A stretch of DNA of 8,753 bases from Neisseriaceae bacterium (GCA_017989485.1 JAGNPU010000056.1:1-8753); one strand, 5' to 3'; shown: positions 1 to 6,038, numbered from the stretch's first letter. Numbers and translations are program-made. Notes: generated by a model not told the origin, from the sequence alone.

Positions 1-217
1 CACCGCCTTTTTGGCGTCGGTAGTCTAGGCTGCCGCTGACGAAGTTGACGCTGACCTGTCCTTTTTTATCGGCATGGCGCAGGCTGAGGCCGTGTTCGTC
101 TAGGCATAAATAAACGCCTTGTGGCGGCGGCGTGTGCATCAGGGCAAAGCCATAGTCTTGGCACAGTTGCTGCCCTTGAATGGGGTCGGCACAGGGTAGG
201 GTCAATAATGAGGTCAT
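1..217 (-). CDS. rsmJ: RsmJ, 16S rRNA (guanine1516-N2)-methyltransferase, N-terminal part (runs off the window)
   Basis: Only about the first 72 codons are present; the gene continues past base 1. In E. coli, RsmJ (YhiQ) uses S-adenosylmethionine to methylate the 2-amino group of G1516 in 16S rRNA, in the cytoplasm. The visible peptide begins MTSLLTLPCADP and contains LSLRHADKKGQ followed by VNFVSGSLDYRRQKGG. This matches the N-terminal RsmJ pattern LxLR...VDFxxGxxxxRRKxGG recalled from E. coli YhiQ. The SAM-binding motifs of the family lie further on and are outside the window. The start codon at 217-215 overlaps the stop codon of the upstream membrane-protein gene by four bases (ATGA), so translation is probably coupled to that gene. 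The family call rests on one block of similarity and is fairly secure. Not seen: the catalytic region. Confidence 0.82.
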   Translation of the reverse strand, partial: MTSLLTLPCADPIQGQQLCQDYGFALMHTPPPQGVYLCLDEHGLSLRHADKKGQVSVNFVSGSLDYRRQKGG

Positions 218-978
218 GAGTCGCTGTCGGTGGCGGTGTGCGCGTGTAAGGGGGGCCTAGGCCAGAAGACATAGGCGTAGCAAACCACCCAAAAAATCAG
301 GTTGAATAAGGTGTGTAGCACCAGGGGCGCATTGGCCAAGGGGTAAAACACAATGCTGGTGGGGATGGTGAGGACAAAAAAGAAGGCGGCGCCCAAAAAC
401 AGGGTAAAGGCGGCACTCAGGCCGACTTTGACATCGCCTTTGCCCAGGCAGCCGTACAGCAAGGTGGTGCCGATGCGCAGGCCGGCAGCGCCCGCAAGCA
501 TCATGCTCAGGAGGTCTAAGCCGCCTCGAAAAAAGGTGTCGTGGACAAATAGCCACGAGACGGGCGCGTGCATAAATAGGCCGATCATGCTGCCAAAATA
601 CAGGCCTTGATGAATCAGGCTGGCGAGGGTGCCGATGCCAAATAAAAACCCGCCCACAATAAACTGTAGCGACAAAATCATGATGTGGTTTAAGTGGATG
701 GCGATCATGCGCAGGTATTCGGGCAGCGAGGCCTCAAGGATTTTTTGATACAGCACCACGATGGTGTTGCGGGCCACGGCTTCGTCGGCAAAATAATTGA
801 AATAGCTGGGGGTGTTGCCCACCCAGACAATCATGCATAGGGCCGGGATGAAAAAGAGCGCGTGGGCCCATAGAACATATTTTTTTTCAGCCTGTACCGT
901 GGTGGGTAAGTCCGTCAGGATGAAGTGGCAGATGCGTCGTCGCCAAGATACGCTTGGTCTAGGAGCAGGTGAATTCAT
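214..978 (-). CDS. SpoIIM-family (DUF95) integral membrane protein
   Basis: A 254-residue, very hydrophobic protein with about six membrane segments, roughly residues 36-53, 97-121, 124-146, 153-175, 187-208 and 218-238. The stretch from about residue 96 to 175 (GGFLFGIGTLASL, then LAGAAGLRIG) fits the stage II sporulation protein M family. That family is widespread in non-sporulating bacteria, where its role is poorly defined. It is shorter than the usual roughly 320 residues, because the soluble N-terminal part before the first membrane segment is only about 35 residues. The usual HGxxEL motif reads RGGLDLL at residues 151-157, so its His and Glu are replaced. I chose ATG at 978-976; an in-frame TTG at 1008 is possible. 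Upstream of the ATG is only a weak AGG six bases away, and TTTAAT at 993-988 could be a -10 box giving a very short leader. The gene follows the terminator of hemL, so it is probably transcribed separately, with rsmJ. Confidence 0.78.
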   Translation of the reverse strand: MNSPAPRPSVSWRRRICHFILTDLPTTVQAEKKYVLWAHALFFIPALCMIVWVGNTPSYFNYFADEAVARNTIVVLYQKILEASLPEYLRMIAIHLNHIMILSLQFIVGGFLFGIGTLASLIHQGLYFGSMIGLFMHAPVSWLFVHDTFFRGGLDLLSMMLAGAAGLRIGTTLLYGCLGKGDVKVGLSAAFTLFLGAAFFFVLTIPTSIVFYPLANAPLVLHTLFNLIFWVVCYAYVFWPRPPLHAHTATDSDS

Positions 979-1044
979 AATGGGCCTATTAAAAGCATAA
1001 TGTATCAAAAAGGGCTAGCTTGGGCACCATCCTATCATGAACAC

Positions 1045-1085
1045 AAAAAAGCCCCCAAGTCGTTTAAACGACCTGGGGGCTTTTT
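1045..1085 (-). terminator. Intrinsic terminator after hemL
   Basis: This is a long inverted repeat. Outer arms GCCCCCA and TGGGGGC surround one A/C mismatch and a perfect 14-base palindrome (GTCGTTTAAACGAC). It is flanked by A6 on the left and T5 on the right, so read on the minus strand the hairpin is followed by six T residues. It begins about six bases after the hemL stop codon. The symmetry would let it work in both directions, but no plus-strand gene runs into it here. Confidence 0.92.
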
Positions 1086-1091
1086 GCAGGA

Positions 1092-2381
1092 CTAGGCTTG
1101 GGCTATTTGGGCGAACACCTGTCGGGCCGCCGCGATGGTTTGGTCTATCAGTTCTGGGGTGTGTGCGGCCGACACAAAGGCGGCCTCATAGGCCGAGGGC
1201 GCGAGGTAGATGTCGTGGGCCAACATGCCATGGAAGAACTCGGTGAACAGGCCAACGTTGCTTTTGGCCACGTCGCCGTAGTTTAAGGGCAGTTCGTTGC
1301 TGAAGTATAAGCCCAACATGCCCCCGATGGCGGCGGTGCTAAAGGGCAGGCCAACCTCATCAGCCGCCTGCTTGAGGCCAACCGCCAGGCGTTCGGTCAT
1401 GGCGCTTAAGTGTTCATAAAAGCCAGGGCGTTGGATGATCTCTAGGCTCTTCAGGCCGGCGGCCACGGCCACGGGATTGCCCGACAGCGTCCCTGCTTGG
1501 TACACGCCGCCCATCGGCGAAATGTGGGCCATGATGTCGGCACGGCCACCAAAGGCGGCCAAAGGCATGCCGCCGCCGATGACTTTGCCCATGGTGGTCA
1601 AGTCTGGGGTCACGCCGTGTAGGCTTTGGGCGCAGCCCAAGGCCACGCGAAAACCGGTCATCACCTCATCGTAAATCAACACCGCACCGTGTTGTTCGGT
1701 GAGGGCACGCATGGCGTGAATAAAGTCGGTGCTGGGCTGTACCAGGTTCATGTTGCCTGCAAATGGCTCCACGATCACGCAGGCGATTTGGTCGCCCATG
1801 GTGGCGAAGGTTTCGGTCAGCTGGGCCACGTTATTGTATTCCAACACCAGGGTGTGTTTGGTGAAGTCGGCGGGCACGCCGGCCGAGCTTGGGTTGCTGC
1901 CAAAGGTCAGCAGGCCAGAGCCGGCTTTGACCAACAGGCTGTCAGAGTGGCCGTGGTAGCAGCCTTCAAATTTGATGATGGCGTCACGGCCGGTGTAGCC
2001 ACGGGCCAGGCGAATGGCGCTCATGGTGGCTTCGGTACCGGAGCTGACCAGGCGAACCTGCTCCACGCTGGGCAGAATGTGGCAAATGGCTTCGGCAATG
2101 TCGACTTCGGCTGCGGTGGGGGCACCAAACGACAGGCCGTCTAAGGCCACGGTGCGCACGGCCTCAATGATTTCAGGGTGGGCATGGCCGACAATGGCGG
2201 GGCCCCAAGAGCCAACATAGTCTAAATAACGTTGATCATTTTCGTCCCAAACATAGGCCCCTTCGGCTTTTTTGATGAAGCGAGGCACGCCGCCGACGCT
2301 GCCAAAGGCACGTACGGGCGAATTCACGCCGCCAGGAATCACTTTTTTGGCGCGTTCAAACAGTTGAGCATTTTTGTCCAT
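1092..2381 (-). CDS. hemL: Glutamate-1-semialdehyde 2,1-aminomutase (HemL)
   Basis: A PLP-dependent enzyme that converts glutamate-1-semialdehyde to 5-aminolevulinate, the last step of the C5 route into heme and other tetrapyrroles, in the cytoplasm. The 429 residues match the usual 425-430. Visible landmarks are [13 protein letters not shown] at residues 14-26, the phosphate-binding SSGTEA at 113-118, EGCYHGHSD at 139-147, YDEVMTGFR at 237-245 (Asp238 contacts the PLP ring nitrogen in this fold) and the Schiff-base lysine K266 in TMGKVIGGG. Sequence is very close to Neisseria HemL throughout. I chose ATG at 2381-2379 because the protein then starts [18 protein letters not shown] as in homologues; the longer reading frame would run back into the CYTH gene. 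The stop of the CYTH gene is 19 bases upstream, so the two are probably co-transcribed. The terminator follows directly, making this the last gene of the operon. Confidence 0.97.
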   Translation of the reverse strand: MDKNAQLFERAKKVIPGGVNSPVRAFGSVGGVPRFIKKAEGAYVWDENDQRYLDYVGSWGPAIVGHAHPEIIEAVRTVALDGLSFGAPTAAEVDIAEAICHILPSVEQVRLVSSGTEATMSAIRLARGYTGRDAIIKFEGCYHGHSDSLLVKAGSGLLTFGSNPSSAGVPADFTKHTLVLEYNNVAQLTETFATMGDQIACVIVEPFAGNMNLVQPSTDFIHAMRALTEQHGAVLIYDEVMTGFRVALGCAQSLHGVTPDLTTMGKVIGGGMPLAAFGGRADIMAHISPMGGVYQAGTLSGNPVAVAAGLKSLEIIQRPGFYEHLSAMTERLAVGLKQAADEVGLPFSTAAIGGMLGLYFSNELPLNYGDVAKSNVGLFTEFFHGMLAHDIYLAPSAYEAAFVSAAHTPELIDQTIAAARQVFAQIAQA

Positions 2382-2400
2382 AATGAATGAGGTCTTTCGG

Positions 2401-2886
2401 TTATTTGTTTGGTTTTTGCTGTTCAGGCCAGCGGGCATAAGGGTTTTTGCTGAGGTGTGAGTTGGTGTAGCGTGGATCATGGGTGATCTCTTCGCCTAGC
2501 CACTCTGGCCGCTCAAACGGCGTGTCTTCGCTGGGCAATTCGATTTCGGCCACGATTAAAGGGGCATTCTCGCCCAAATACTCGTCGACTTCAAAGGTAA
2601 ACCCCCCAAATTCGATTAGGTGTCGGTATTTGGCCACGGTAAGGGGGCACATATTGTGCATGATGGCCTGAGCCTCGGCCACCGGGATTTCGTATTCAAA
2701 CTCGTGTCGAGACACGGTGGAGATGGCCGACTTCAGCGTCAACCAGCCTTGATTGTTGGCGGTGCGCACGCGCACGGTGCGGTCGGGATCGACCGACAAA
2801 TAGCCCTGCTGTAATAGCGTAAAGGTGCCTAGGCCACGCCAGGCATCGTTGTGGATTAAGAAGCGCCGTTCAATTTCGATGTTCAT
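2401..2886 (-). CDS. CYTH-domain (triphosphate tunnel metalloenzyme) phosphohydrolase
   Basis: A 161-residue single-domain CYTH protein. Such enzymes bind a triphosphate inside a beta-barrel tunnel with Mg or Mn and hydrolyse inorganic tripolyphosphate, nucleoside triphosphates or thiamine triphosphate; the Nitrosomonas europaea member is a tripolyphosphatase. Tunnel residues visible in order are E4-x-E6, R39 and R41, K52, E62/E64/E66, K86 and R88, E99 and D101, and E114/E116. The C-terminal [12 protein letters not shown] is typical of this bacterial subgroup. The signature ExExK reads EIERR: the lysine is arginine at residue 8 (bases 2865-2863). The start is supported by AAGGAA at 2896-2891, four bases before the ATG. 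The gene lies 14 bases after hemJ and 19 before hemL, so it is very probably part of a heme-synthesis operon. The substrate cannot be told from the sequence. Confidence 0.9.
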   Translation of the reverse strand: MNIEIERRFLIHNDAWRGLGTFTLLQQGYLSVDPDRTVRVRTANNQGWLTLKSAISTVSRHEFEYEIPVAEAQAIMHNMCPLTVAKYRHLIEFGGFTFEVDEYLGENAPLIVAEIELPSEDTPFERPEWLGEEITHDPRYTNSHLSKNPYARWPEQQKPNK

Positions 2887-2900
2887 GGGGTTCCTTCTGA

Positions 2901-3326
2901 TTAAAATGGCTTAAACAGCACAATGTATAAGGCCACGATTAACAATAAAACCGGGATCTCATTAAACACGCGGTACCACTTATGGCTGTGTCGGTTGCTT
3001 TTGGTGCGAAAACGCAACAGTAAACCATAGCACCAAGCGTGATAAACCACCAAGACGAGGCCTAGGGTGATTTTAATGTGTGGCCACACCACGCCAGCGC
3101 CCCAAACGCCCATGGCGAACATCACCCATAGGCCAAACACCAAGGACAAGAGCCCAAAGGGGGTCATGAAGCGATACAGCTTGTTGGCCATCATCAGGAG
3201 GTGGTCGTAGGTGGCGTCGTCTTTGGCCATGGCCAGGTTGACGTAGAGCCGCGGCAAATAAAACAGCCCTGCAAACCAGGCGATGATGAAAAAGAGGTGC
3301 AGGGCTTTTAATGTGAGGTAGGTCAT
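2901..3326 (-). CDS. hemJ: HemJ, protoporphyrinogen IX oxidase (membrane-bound)
   Basis: HemJ catalyses the six-electron oxidation of protoporphyrinogen IX to protoporphyrin IX, the penultimate step of heme synthesis, in the inner membrane. It replaces HemG or HemY in many proteobacteria. The 141-residue protein has four hydrophobic segments (about 5-23, 56-74, 85-104 and 123-139). Family landmarks are LKALHLFFIIAWFAGLFYLPRL with H10 and R26, WPHIKITLGL with K85, and RVFNEIPVLLL at 119-129 followed by the ending KPF. The conserved His in helix 1 and Lys in helix 3 match residues reported as essential in HemJ. The ATG at 3326 has no strong ribosome-binding site. A 73-base gap separates it from ydcF upstream; I see no convincing promoter there, so read-through from the arsC promoter is likely. 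Length and motifs are normal. Confidence 0.93.
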   Translation of the reverse strand: MTYLTLKALHLFFIIAWFAGLFYLPRLYVNLAMAKDDATYDHLLMMANKLYRFMTPFGLLSLVFGLWVMFAMGVWGAGVVWPHIKITLGLVLVVYHAWCYGLLLRFRTKSNRHSHKWYRVFNEIPVLLLIVALYIVLFKPF

Positions 3327-3399
3327 TCAGTCATTTCTGTTTAGATTGAAAGATAGGCTACATTCTAGCGGGGTTTGGTGGCGGAGGCCACCGCGACGG

Positions 3400-4035
3400 T
3401 CAGTACAGCCAATGGGTCAGGCGGATGCCGTAATAGGCAAAGGTGAGCGCCGCTTCGGTAAAGAAAAACTTGGCCTGTTTCTCGCCGTGGGAAAACCGCG
3501 AGGTCGGGGTCGGCGAGGTGAGGGTGTTGAGGTTTAAGTCTTCAGCCATCAGCTGGGCGCGCGCCATGTGATAGGGGTCACTGACCAAGATAAAGCGATT
3601 TAAATGGGTGATGCCGCGGATTTCTTTTTGGACAAACGCGAGGTTTTGATACGTTGTGCGCGATTGGGTTTCAATGATGATGTCGCTTTTGGGCACGCCT
3701 TTTTTGACCGCATAGTTTTTGGCCACTTCGGCCTCGGTTGGGAAGCCGCTCTTAGGGGTGCCGCCGGTGAAAATCAGCATTTGCACCTGTTGCTTGTGGT
3801 ACAAATCGATGGCGTGGTTAATGCGCTCTTTGAACACCGGTGACGGGTTGTCGCCCCAGGCGGCCGCCCCGAGCACGATGGCCGCATCGGCAGGCTCGTC
3901 GGTGCTTAAGTCGGCGTAGGCATACACCGAGTAACAGGCATAGGCAAACGCCCCTAGCGACAACAGCAGGCTCAGGTACAGGCCGCGGCGTAGGTTTTTG
4001 AAAAATCGGTAGGGGCGGTGGGTCAAAAAGGGCAT
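3400..4035 (-). CDS. YdcF/SanA-like DUF218 inner-membrane protein
   Basis: A 211-residue protein with a positively charged N-terminus (RPYRFFKNLRR), one membrane helix at about residues 19-40, and a DUF218 domain from about 49 to 175 that should face the periplasm. Domain hallmarks are ADAAIVLGAAAWGD (49-62), ERINHAIDLYHKQQ (70-83), IFTGG (88-92), the TEAEVAKNYAVKKGVP stretch (100-115), ETQSRTTYQNL (122-132) and ILVSDPYHMARA (149-160). DUF218 proteins include SanA, linked to envelope barrier function in enterobacteria, and YdcF; the reaction is unknown. I chose ATG at 4035-4033, four bases after the arsC-like stop. The same reading frame stays open further upstream, but that part lies inside arsC and looks like a shadow. 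The tight spacing indicates co-transcription with arsC. A GC hairpin without a T-run follows the stop. Confidence 0.86.
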   Translation of the reverse strand: MPFLTHRPYRFFKNLRRGLYLSLLLSLGAFAYACYSVYAYADLSTDEPADAAIVLGAAAWGDNPSPVFKERINHAIDLYHKQQVQMLIFTGGTPKSGFPTEAEVAKNYAVKKGVPKSDIIIETQSRTTYQNLAFVQKEIRGITHLNRFILVSDPYHMARAQLMAEDLNLNTLTSPTPTSRFSHGEKQAKFFFTEAALTFAYYGIRLTHWLY

Positions 4036-4039
4036 GGGC

Positions 4040-4390
4040 TTAAGCCAATAGGGCCAAAATCGCGTCCAGGGGCCGGCCGATGGCGGCGCGATTGCCGACG
4101 ATGGCAATCGGTCGCTCGATGAGTTTGGGGTGGGCCACCATGGCGGCAATGAGGCGTGCGTCGTCCAAGCTGGCGTCGGCCAAACCCAGTTCGGCGTATT
4201 CTGCTTCCTTGGTCCGCAACAGCGCTCGGGCCGGCAGGCCAAGTTTGTGCACCACGTCGGCCAAGGTGGCCGCATCCGGTGGCGTCTCTAAATACAACAC
4301 CACCTCAGGCGTGTGGCCTAGGGCTTGTAAGGCGGCTAAGGCCTCGCGGGATTTCGAGCAGCGAGGGTTGTGATAGAGGGTAATGGCCAT
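4040..4390 (-). CDS. ArsC/YfgD-family arsenate reductase-like thiol reductase
   Basis: A 116-residue cytoplasmic protein with the ArsC thioredoxin-like fold. The N-terminus ITLYHNPRCSKSREAL carries the catalytic cysteine C11. R59 (RALLR), R93 (IERPI) and R106 (IGRP) correspond to the three oxyanion-binding arginines R60, R94 and R107 of plasmid R773 ArsC, offset by one residue. Family members of this type reduce arsenate to arsenite with glutaredoxin and glutathione. The SKSRE sequence after the cysteine resembles the housekeeping YfgD branch, whose substrate is less clear. There is no arsR, arsB or acr3 gene beside it, which argues against a dedicated arsenic-resistance operon. I chose the second of two nearby ATG codons (4390) from the spacing of AGGA. 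It is the first gene after the promoter at 4426-4434 and probably leads the operon that ends with hemL. Confidence 0.9.
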   Translation of the reverse strand: MAITLYHNPRCSKSREALAALQALGHTPEVVLYLETPPDAATLADVVHKLGLPARALLRTKEAEYAELGLADASLDDARLIAAMVAHPKLIERPIAIVGNRAAIGRPLDAILALLA

Positions 4391-4399
4391 AAACATCCT
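4390..4399 (-). promoter_or_regulatory. Ribosome-binding site that selects the arsC-like start
   Basis: Read on the minus strand, AGGA (4399-4396) is followed by five bases and then ATG at 4390-4388. The alternative upstream ATG at 4396-4394 shares a base with AGGA and has no room for a ribosome-binding site, so the start two codons downstream is preferred. Confidence 0.6.
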
Positions 4400-4425
4400 A
4401 TGAAAAACAAATCAATAATGCGCCA

Positions 4426-4434
4426 ATTATATCA
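4426..4434 (-). promoter_or_regulatory. Extended -10 promoter for the arsC-ydcF-hemJ-CYTH-hemL operon
   Basis: Read on the minus strand this is TGATATAAT: a consensus TATAAT with the TG of an extended -10 element one base upstream. No good -35 hexamer is visible at the right distance, which is common for extended -10 promoters. Transcription would start near 4419, giving a leader of about 29 bases before the arsC-like gene. Confidence 0.6.
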
Positions 4435-4527
4435 TTTCTGTGGGGCGGCTGGCGGTAAACCACAGGCTTTTCTTACGTTTAGTGGGCACACAAACGTCAT
4501 GGACCGGTGGTGCCCTGAAGGTGGCTT

Positions 4528-4536
4528 TGGTATGAT
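4528..4536 (+). promoter_or_regulatory. Extended -10 promoter for the thioredoxin-like gene
   Basis: TGGTATGAT is a TG-N extended -10 with five of six matches to TATAAT. No clear -35 box lies upstream. The expected start is near 4543, about 38 bases before the ATG at 4581. It is divergent from the operon promoter about 100 bases away. Confidence 0.45.
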
Positions 4537-4580
4537 GAAGGCCGTTTCACCGAATGATTTGACCCCCAAAAGGACACAGT

Positions 4581-5084
4581 ATGAAGACATTATGGGCCAC
4601 CTTGCTGGGCTTGCTTTGCGCCAGCTCATTGACCTGGGCCGCCGCGCCACAGCTTGTGGATTGGCAAACCCAAAAGCCGCAAACCCTTTACGACAACAGT
4701 CCCGACATTAAGGTCTTAAACGTCTGGGCCACCTGGTGCGCGCCCTGCCGCAAAGAAATTCCCGAGCTGAACCGCTGGCATCAGCAGCAGCAAAAAAGCA
4801 AGCTTAAGCCGCGTGCTCGGGTGTTCAGCGTGGCCTTGGATGAGCCCAAAAACATTGCGAAGTTCATCCAAGAAGTCCCTATTGTGTATCCGGTATGGCA
4901 GCTTAAGGGCGACAGCGCCCAATGGTTTAAAACCATAGGCAACGTGTCTGGCGGCGTGCCGTTTACCTTGGTCTACAGCGAACGCTGCCGCGCTCAGGAG
5001 CCGATTTATGGCCTGGTCAATGCCAACAAGTTAGATCAGGCCGTGGCCAAGGTGCGCCAACAGTGTTTGACGGCTAAAAAATAA
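4581..5084 (+). CDS. Periplasmic thioredoxin-like (TlpA/ResA-type) protein
   Basis: A 167-residue exported thiol-disulfide protein. Residues 1-20 form a signal peptide (MKTLWATLLGLLCASSLTWA) with likely cleavage near AWA-A. The thioredoxin fold follows, with VLNVWATWCAPCRKEIPEL at 45-63: active-site C53-A-P-C56. The cis-proline is P127 in GGVPFT. The sequence between them (RARVFSVALDEPKNIAKFI) fits the TlpA/ResA insertion type. Such proteins usually reduce disulfides in the periplasm, for example in cytochrome c maturation or cysteine delivery for copper proteins; the partner is not evident here. Two further cysteines, C136 and C162, lie outside the active site and might pair. The start has AGGA six bases upstream. 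The gene ends 18 bases from the end of the convergent coiled-coil gene; the short gap contains only a GC hairpin with no T-run. No cytochrome or dsb gene is adjacent. Confidence 0.88.
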   Translation: MKTLWATLLGLLCASSLTWAAAPQLVDWQTQKPQTLYDNSPDIKVLNVWATWCAPCRKEIPELNRWHQQQQKSKLKPRARVFSVALDEPKNIAKFIQEVPIVYPVWQLKGDSAQWFKTIGNVSGGVPFTLVYSERCRAQEPIYGLVNANKLDQAVAKVRQQCLTAKK

Positions 5085-5102
5085 GGTTTGGGCGGGTTGC
5101 GG

Positions 5103-5423
5103 CTAGCGTGCCGCCGCCCAAGCCGCGTCTAGGCGTTGGCCGGCTTGTTCCAGCGTGGTTTGGGCGCTGCTGCTCTGTTGCGCCAGCTCGCCCAGCTTGG
5201 TTTCTAGGGTTTGTACTTCCTGCTGCAGGCCCTGTAGGCGCTGTTTGGCAGACTGCAGGCGGCTTTCGGTGTCGCCGACTTGGCCTTTAAAGTTTTGCTG
5301 CGCTTTTAAGGCGGTTTGGTAGTTCACCTGTGCCGACAACAGCTCTGCTTCGGCGGGGGTTTGGGCCCAGGTGGCGGTGCTCAATAGGGCGGTGGCCATC
5401 AGGCAAAATAGCGTACGGTTCAT
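5103..5423 (-). CDS. Small exported coiled-coil protein, function unknown
   Basis: A 106-residue protein I do not recognise. Residues 1-20 look like a signal peptide ending in STATWA before QTPAEAEL, so it should reach the periplasm. The rest is rich in Gln, Ala, Leu and Lys with heptad-like spacing from about residue 35 to 103 and no proline in that stretch, which predicts one long alpha-helical coiled coil. There are no cysteines in the mature part. I chose ATG at 5423-5421 because it is the start that places the hydrophobic segment at the N-terminus; an in-frame TTG lies nine codons upstream. A purine-rich GAGAAAG lies before the ATG. The gene is 17 bases after the lipoprotein gene and probably shares its transcript. 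A role in scaffolding or envelope spacing is only a guess from the shape. Confidence 0.75.
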   Translation of the reverse strand: MNRTLFCLMATALLSTATWAQTPAEAELLSAQVNYQTALKAQQNFKGQVGDTESRLQSAKQRLQGLQQEVQTLETKLGELAQQSSSAQTTLEQAGQRLDAAWAAAR

Positions 5424-5440
5424 GTGCTTGCTTTCTCGGA

Positions 5441-5881
5441 CTAACGACAAACGGCTTGGTATTGTTTGTCTGTGGAAGACCCTGCCACGATTTTACGGGT
5501 AGGGGCTGTGTTAAAATCAAACGTCTTTTGCCAAACCTCGGTGCCGTTTTCGGCGATGAGCTGCGTGGCCACAAGGCGATAGGTCTTGTTGGCGCAGTTC
5601 ATTTCCCAGGTGTTCAAAGAGTATTTGTGTTTGGGTAGGTATTGGAAATGCTCTTTACTGATGTCGGTAAAGGTTTTCTTGTCGCGAAACGTCACCACCT
5701 GACCATTTTTTTTGACGCTGGTTTGGTCAAGCTCATGCAAAATATTGCTGTTTTGCGACACCCCTAAGGACAGCCAGTTTTTGCCCGAGCTGCTGGGGGT
5801 ACTGGTCGCGGTGGTGCCACAGGCGGCTAACAATACGAGGCTGGCGGTGGCCAGTACGCCCAAATACGGTTTGGTGGTCAT
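5441..5881 (-). CDS. Small lipoprotein, surface-adhesin-E-like
   Basis: A 146-residue predicted lipoprotein. The signal peptide MTTKPYLGVLATASLVLLAAC ends in a lipobox (L18-A-A-C21), so C21 should be lipidated; there is no Asp at +2, which favours outer-membrane sorting. A Thr/Ser-rich linker (22-33) leads into a single domain: NWLSLGVSQNSNILHELDQTSV, a Y-rich middle, EMNCANKTYRLV and the C-terminal QAVCR. The pattern of a W near the start, a D-x-x-S-V strand, and two cysteines (C96 and C145, probably paired) resembles the surface-adhesin protein E family known from Haemophilus, where it binds host matrix proteins. Many environmental betaproteobacteria carry such domains, so adhesion should not be assumed. 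ATG at 5881 is supported by AAGGA seven bases upstream. A promoter with an operator-like palindrome lies at 5942-5970. The coiled-coil gene follows after 17 bases. Confidence 0.82.
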   Translation of the reverse strand: MTTKPYLGVLATASLVLLAACGTTATSTPSSSGKNWLSLGVSQNSNILHELDQTSVKKNGQVVTFRDKKTFTDISKEHFQYLPKHKYSLNTWEMNCANKTYRLVATQLIAENGTEVWQKTFDFNTAPTRKIVAGSSTDKQYQAVCR

Positions 5882-5941
5882 GCGAACATCCTTCGAGTGG
5901 TTAAATCGGCATTTGAAATCAGTAGTGTAACAAATGTCTTT

Positions 5942-5970
5942 AAGATAAGGGGCAAAATTTCCCCTTGCAA
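5942..5970 (-). promoter_or_regulatory. Probable promoter of the lipoprotein gene
   Basis: Read on the minus strand, TTGCAA (5970-5965, four of six to TTGACA) and TATCTT (5947-5942, four of six to TATAAT) are separated by exactly 17 bases. The start would be near 5935, about 54 bases before the ATG. A weaker alternative is the extended -10-like TGTTACACT at 5932-5924. Confidence 0.4.
5947..5966. promoter_or_regulatory. Operator-like palindrome between lipoprotein gene and recQ
   Basis: An imperfect 20-base inverted repeat: arms AAGGGG and CCCCTT enclose an eight-base AT-rich centre in which two further pairs match (16 of 20 symmetric). It fills the spacer of the predicted lipoprotein promoter, the classic place for a repressor or spacer-binding activator. 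The binding protein is unknown. Confidence 0.4.
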
Positions 5971-5995
5971 ACAAGCATTGTGTCTTTCATCAGAG

Positions 5996-6012
5996 GGTCA
6001 AACAGATTGACC
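5996..6012. promoter_or_regulatory. Inverted repeat in the recQ leader
   Basis: GGTCAA and TTGACC are perfect six-base arms around the five-base centre ACAGA, ending 26 bases before the recQ ATG. It could be an operator or a short RNA hairpin in the leader. No clear recQ promoter was found. Confidence 0.35.
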
Positions 6013-6038
6013 GTCACCATAAGGGTAACCGTATCAAC

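Noticed and set aside
1626..2144. A 172-codon open frame on the plus strand.
   Set aside because: It lies wholly antisense to hemL, has a glycine/valine/histidine-rich composition typical of a shadow frame, and shows no known motif or ribosome-binding site.
2134..2145. AGGCCGTCTAAG resembles the Neisseria DNA uptake sequence AGGCCGTCTGAA (10 of 12).
   Set aside because: It is a single copy inside hemL coding sequence with two mismatches, one in the CTGAA core. No other canonical copy was seen, so it is not called an uptake sequence.
2382..2480. Longer hemL start adding 33 residues.
   Set aside because: It overlaps the CYTH gene end and homologous HemL proteins start at about [12 protein letters not shown].
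3377..3392. GGTGGC-GGAG-GCCACC hairpin after ydcF, considered as a terminator.
   Set aside because: No T-run follows in the direction of transcription; at most it is a weak or Rho-assisted pause site, and it lies within a probable operon.
4036..4275. N-terminal extension of the ydcF-like frame by 80 codons.
   Set aside because: This part overlaps arsC in another frame and is rich in Pro and Trp without DUF218 features; the ATG at 4035 gives a normal membrane-anchored start.
5090..5119. GC-rich hairpin where the thioredoxin and coiled-coil genes converge, considered as a bidirectional terminator.
   Set aside because: It has a four-base bulge and no T-run on either side, and part of it lies in the coiled-coil coding sequence.
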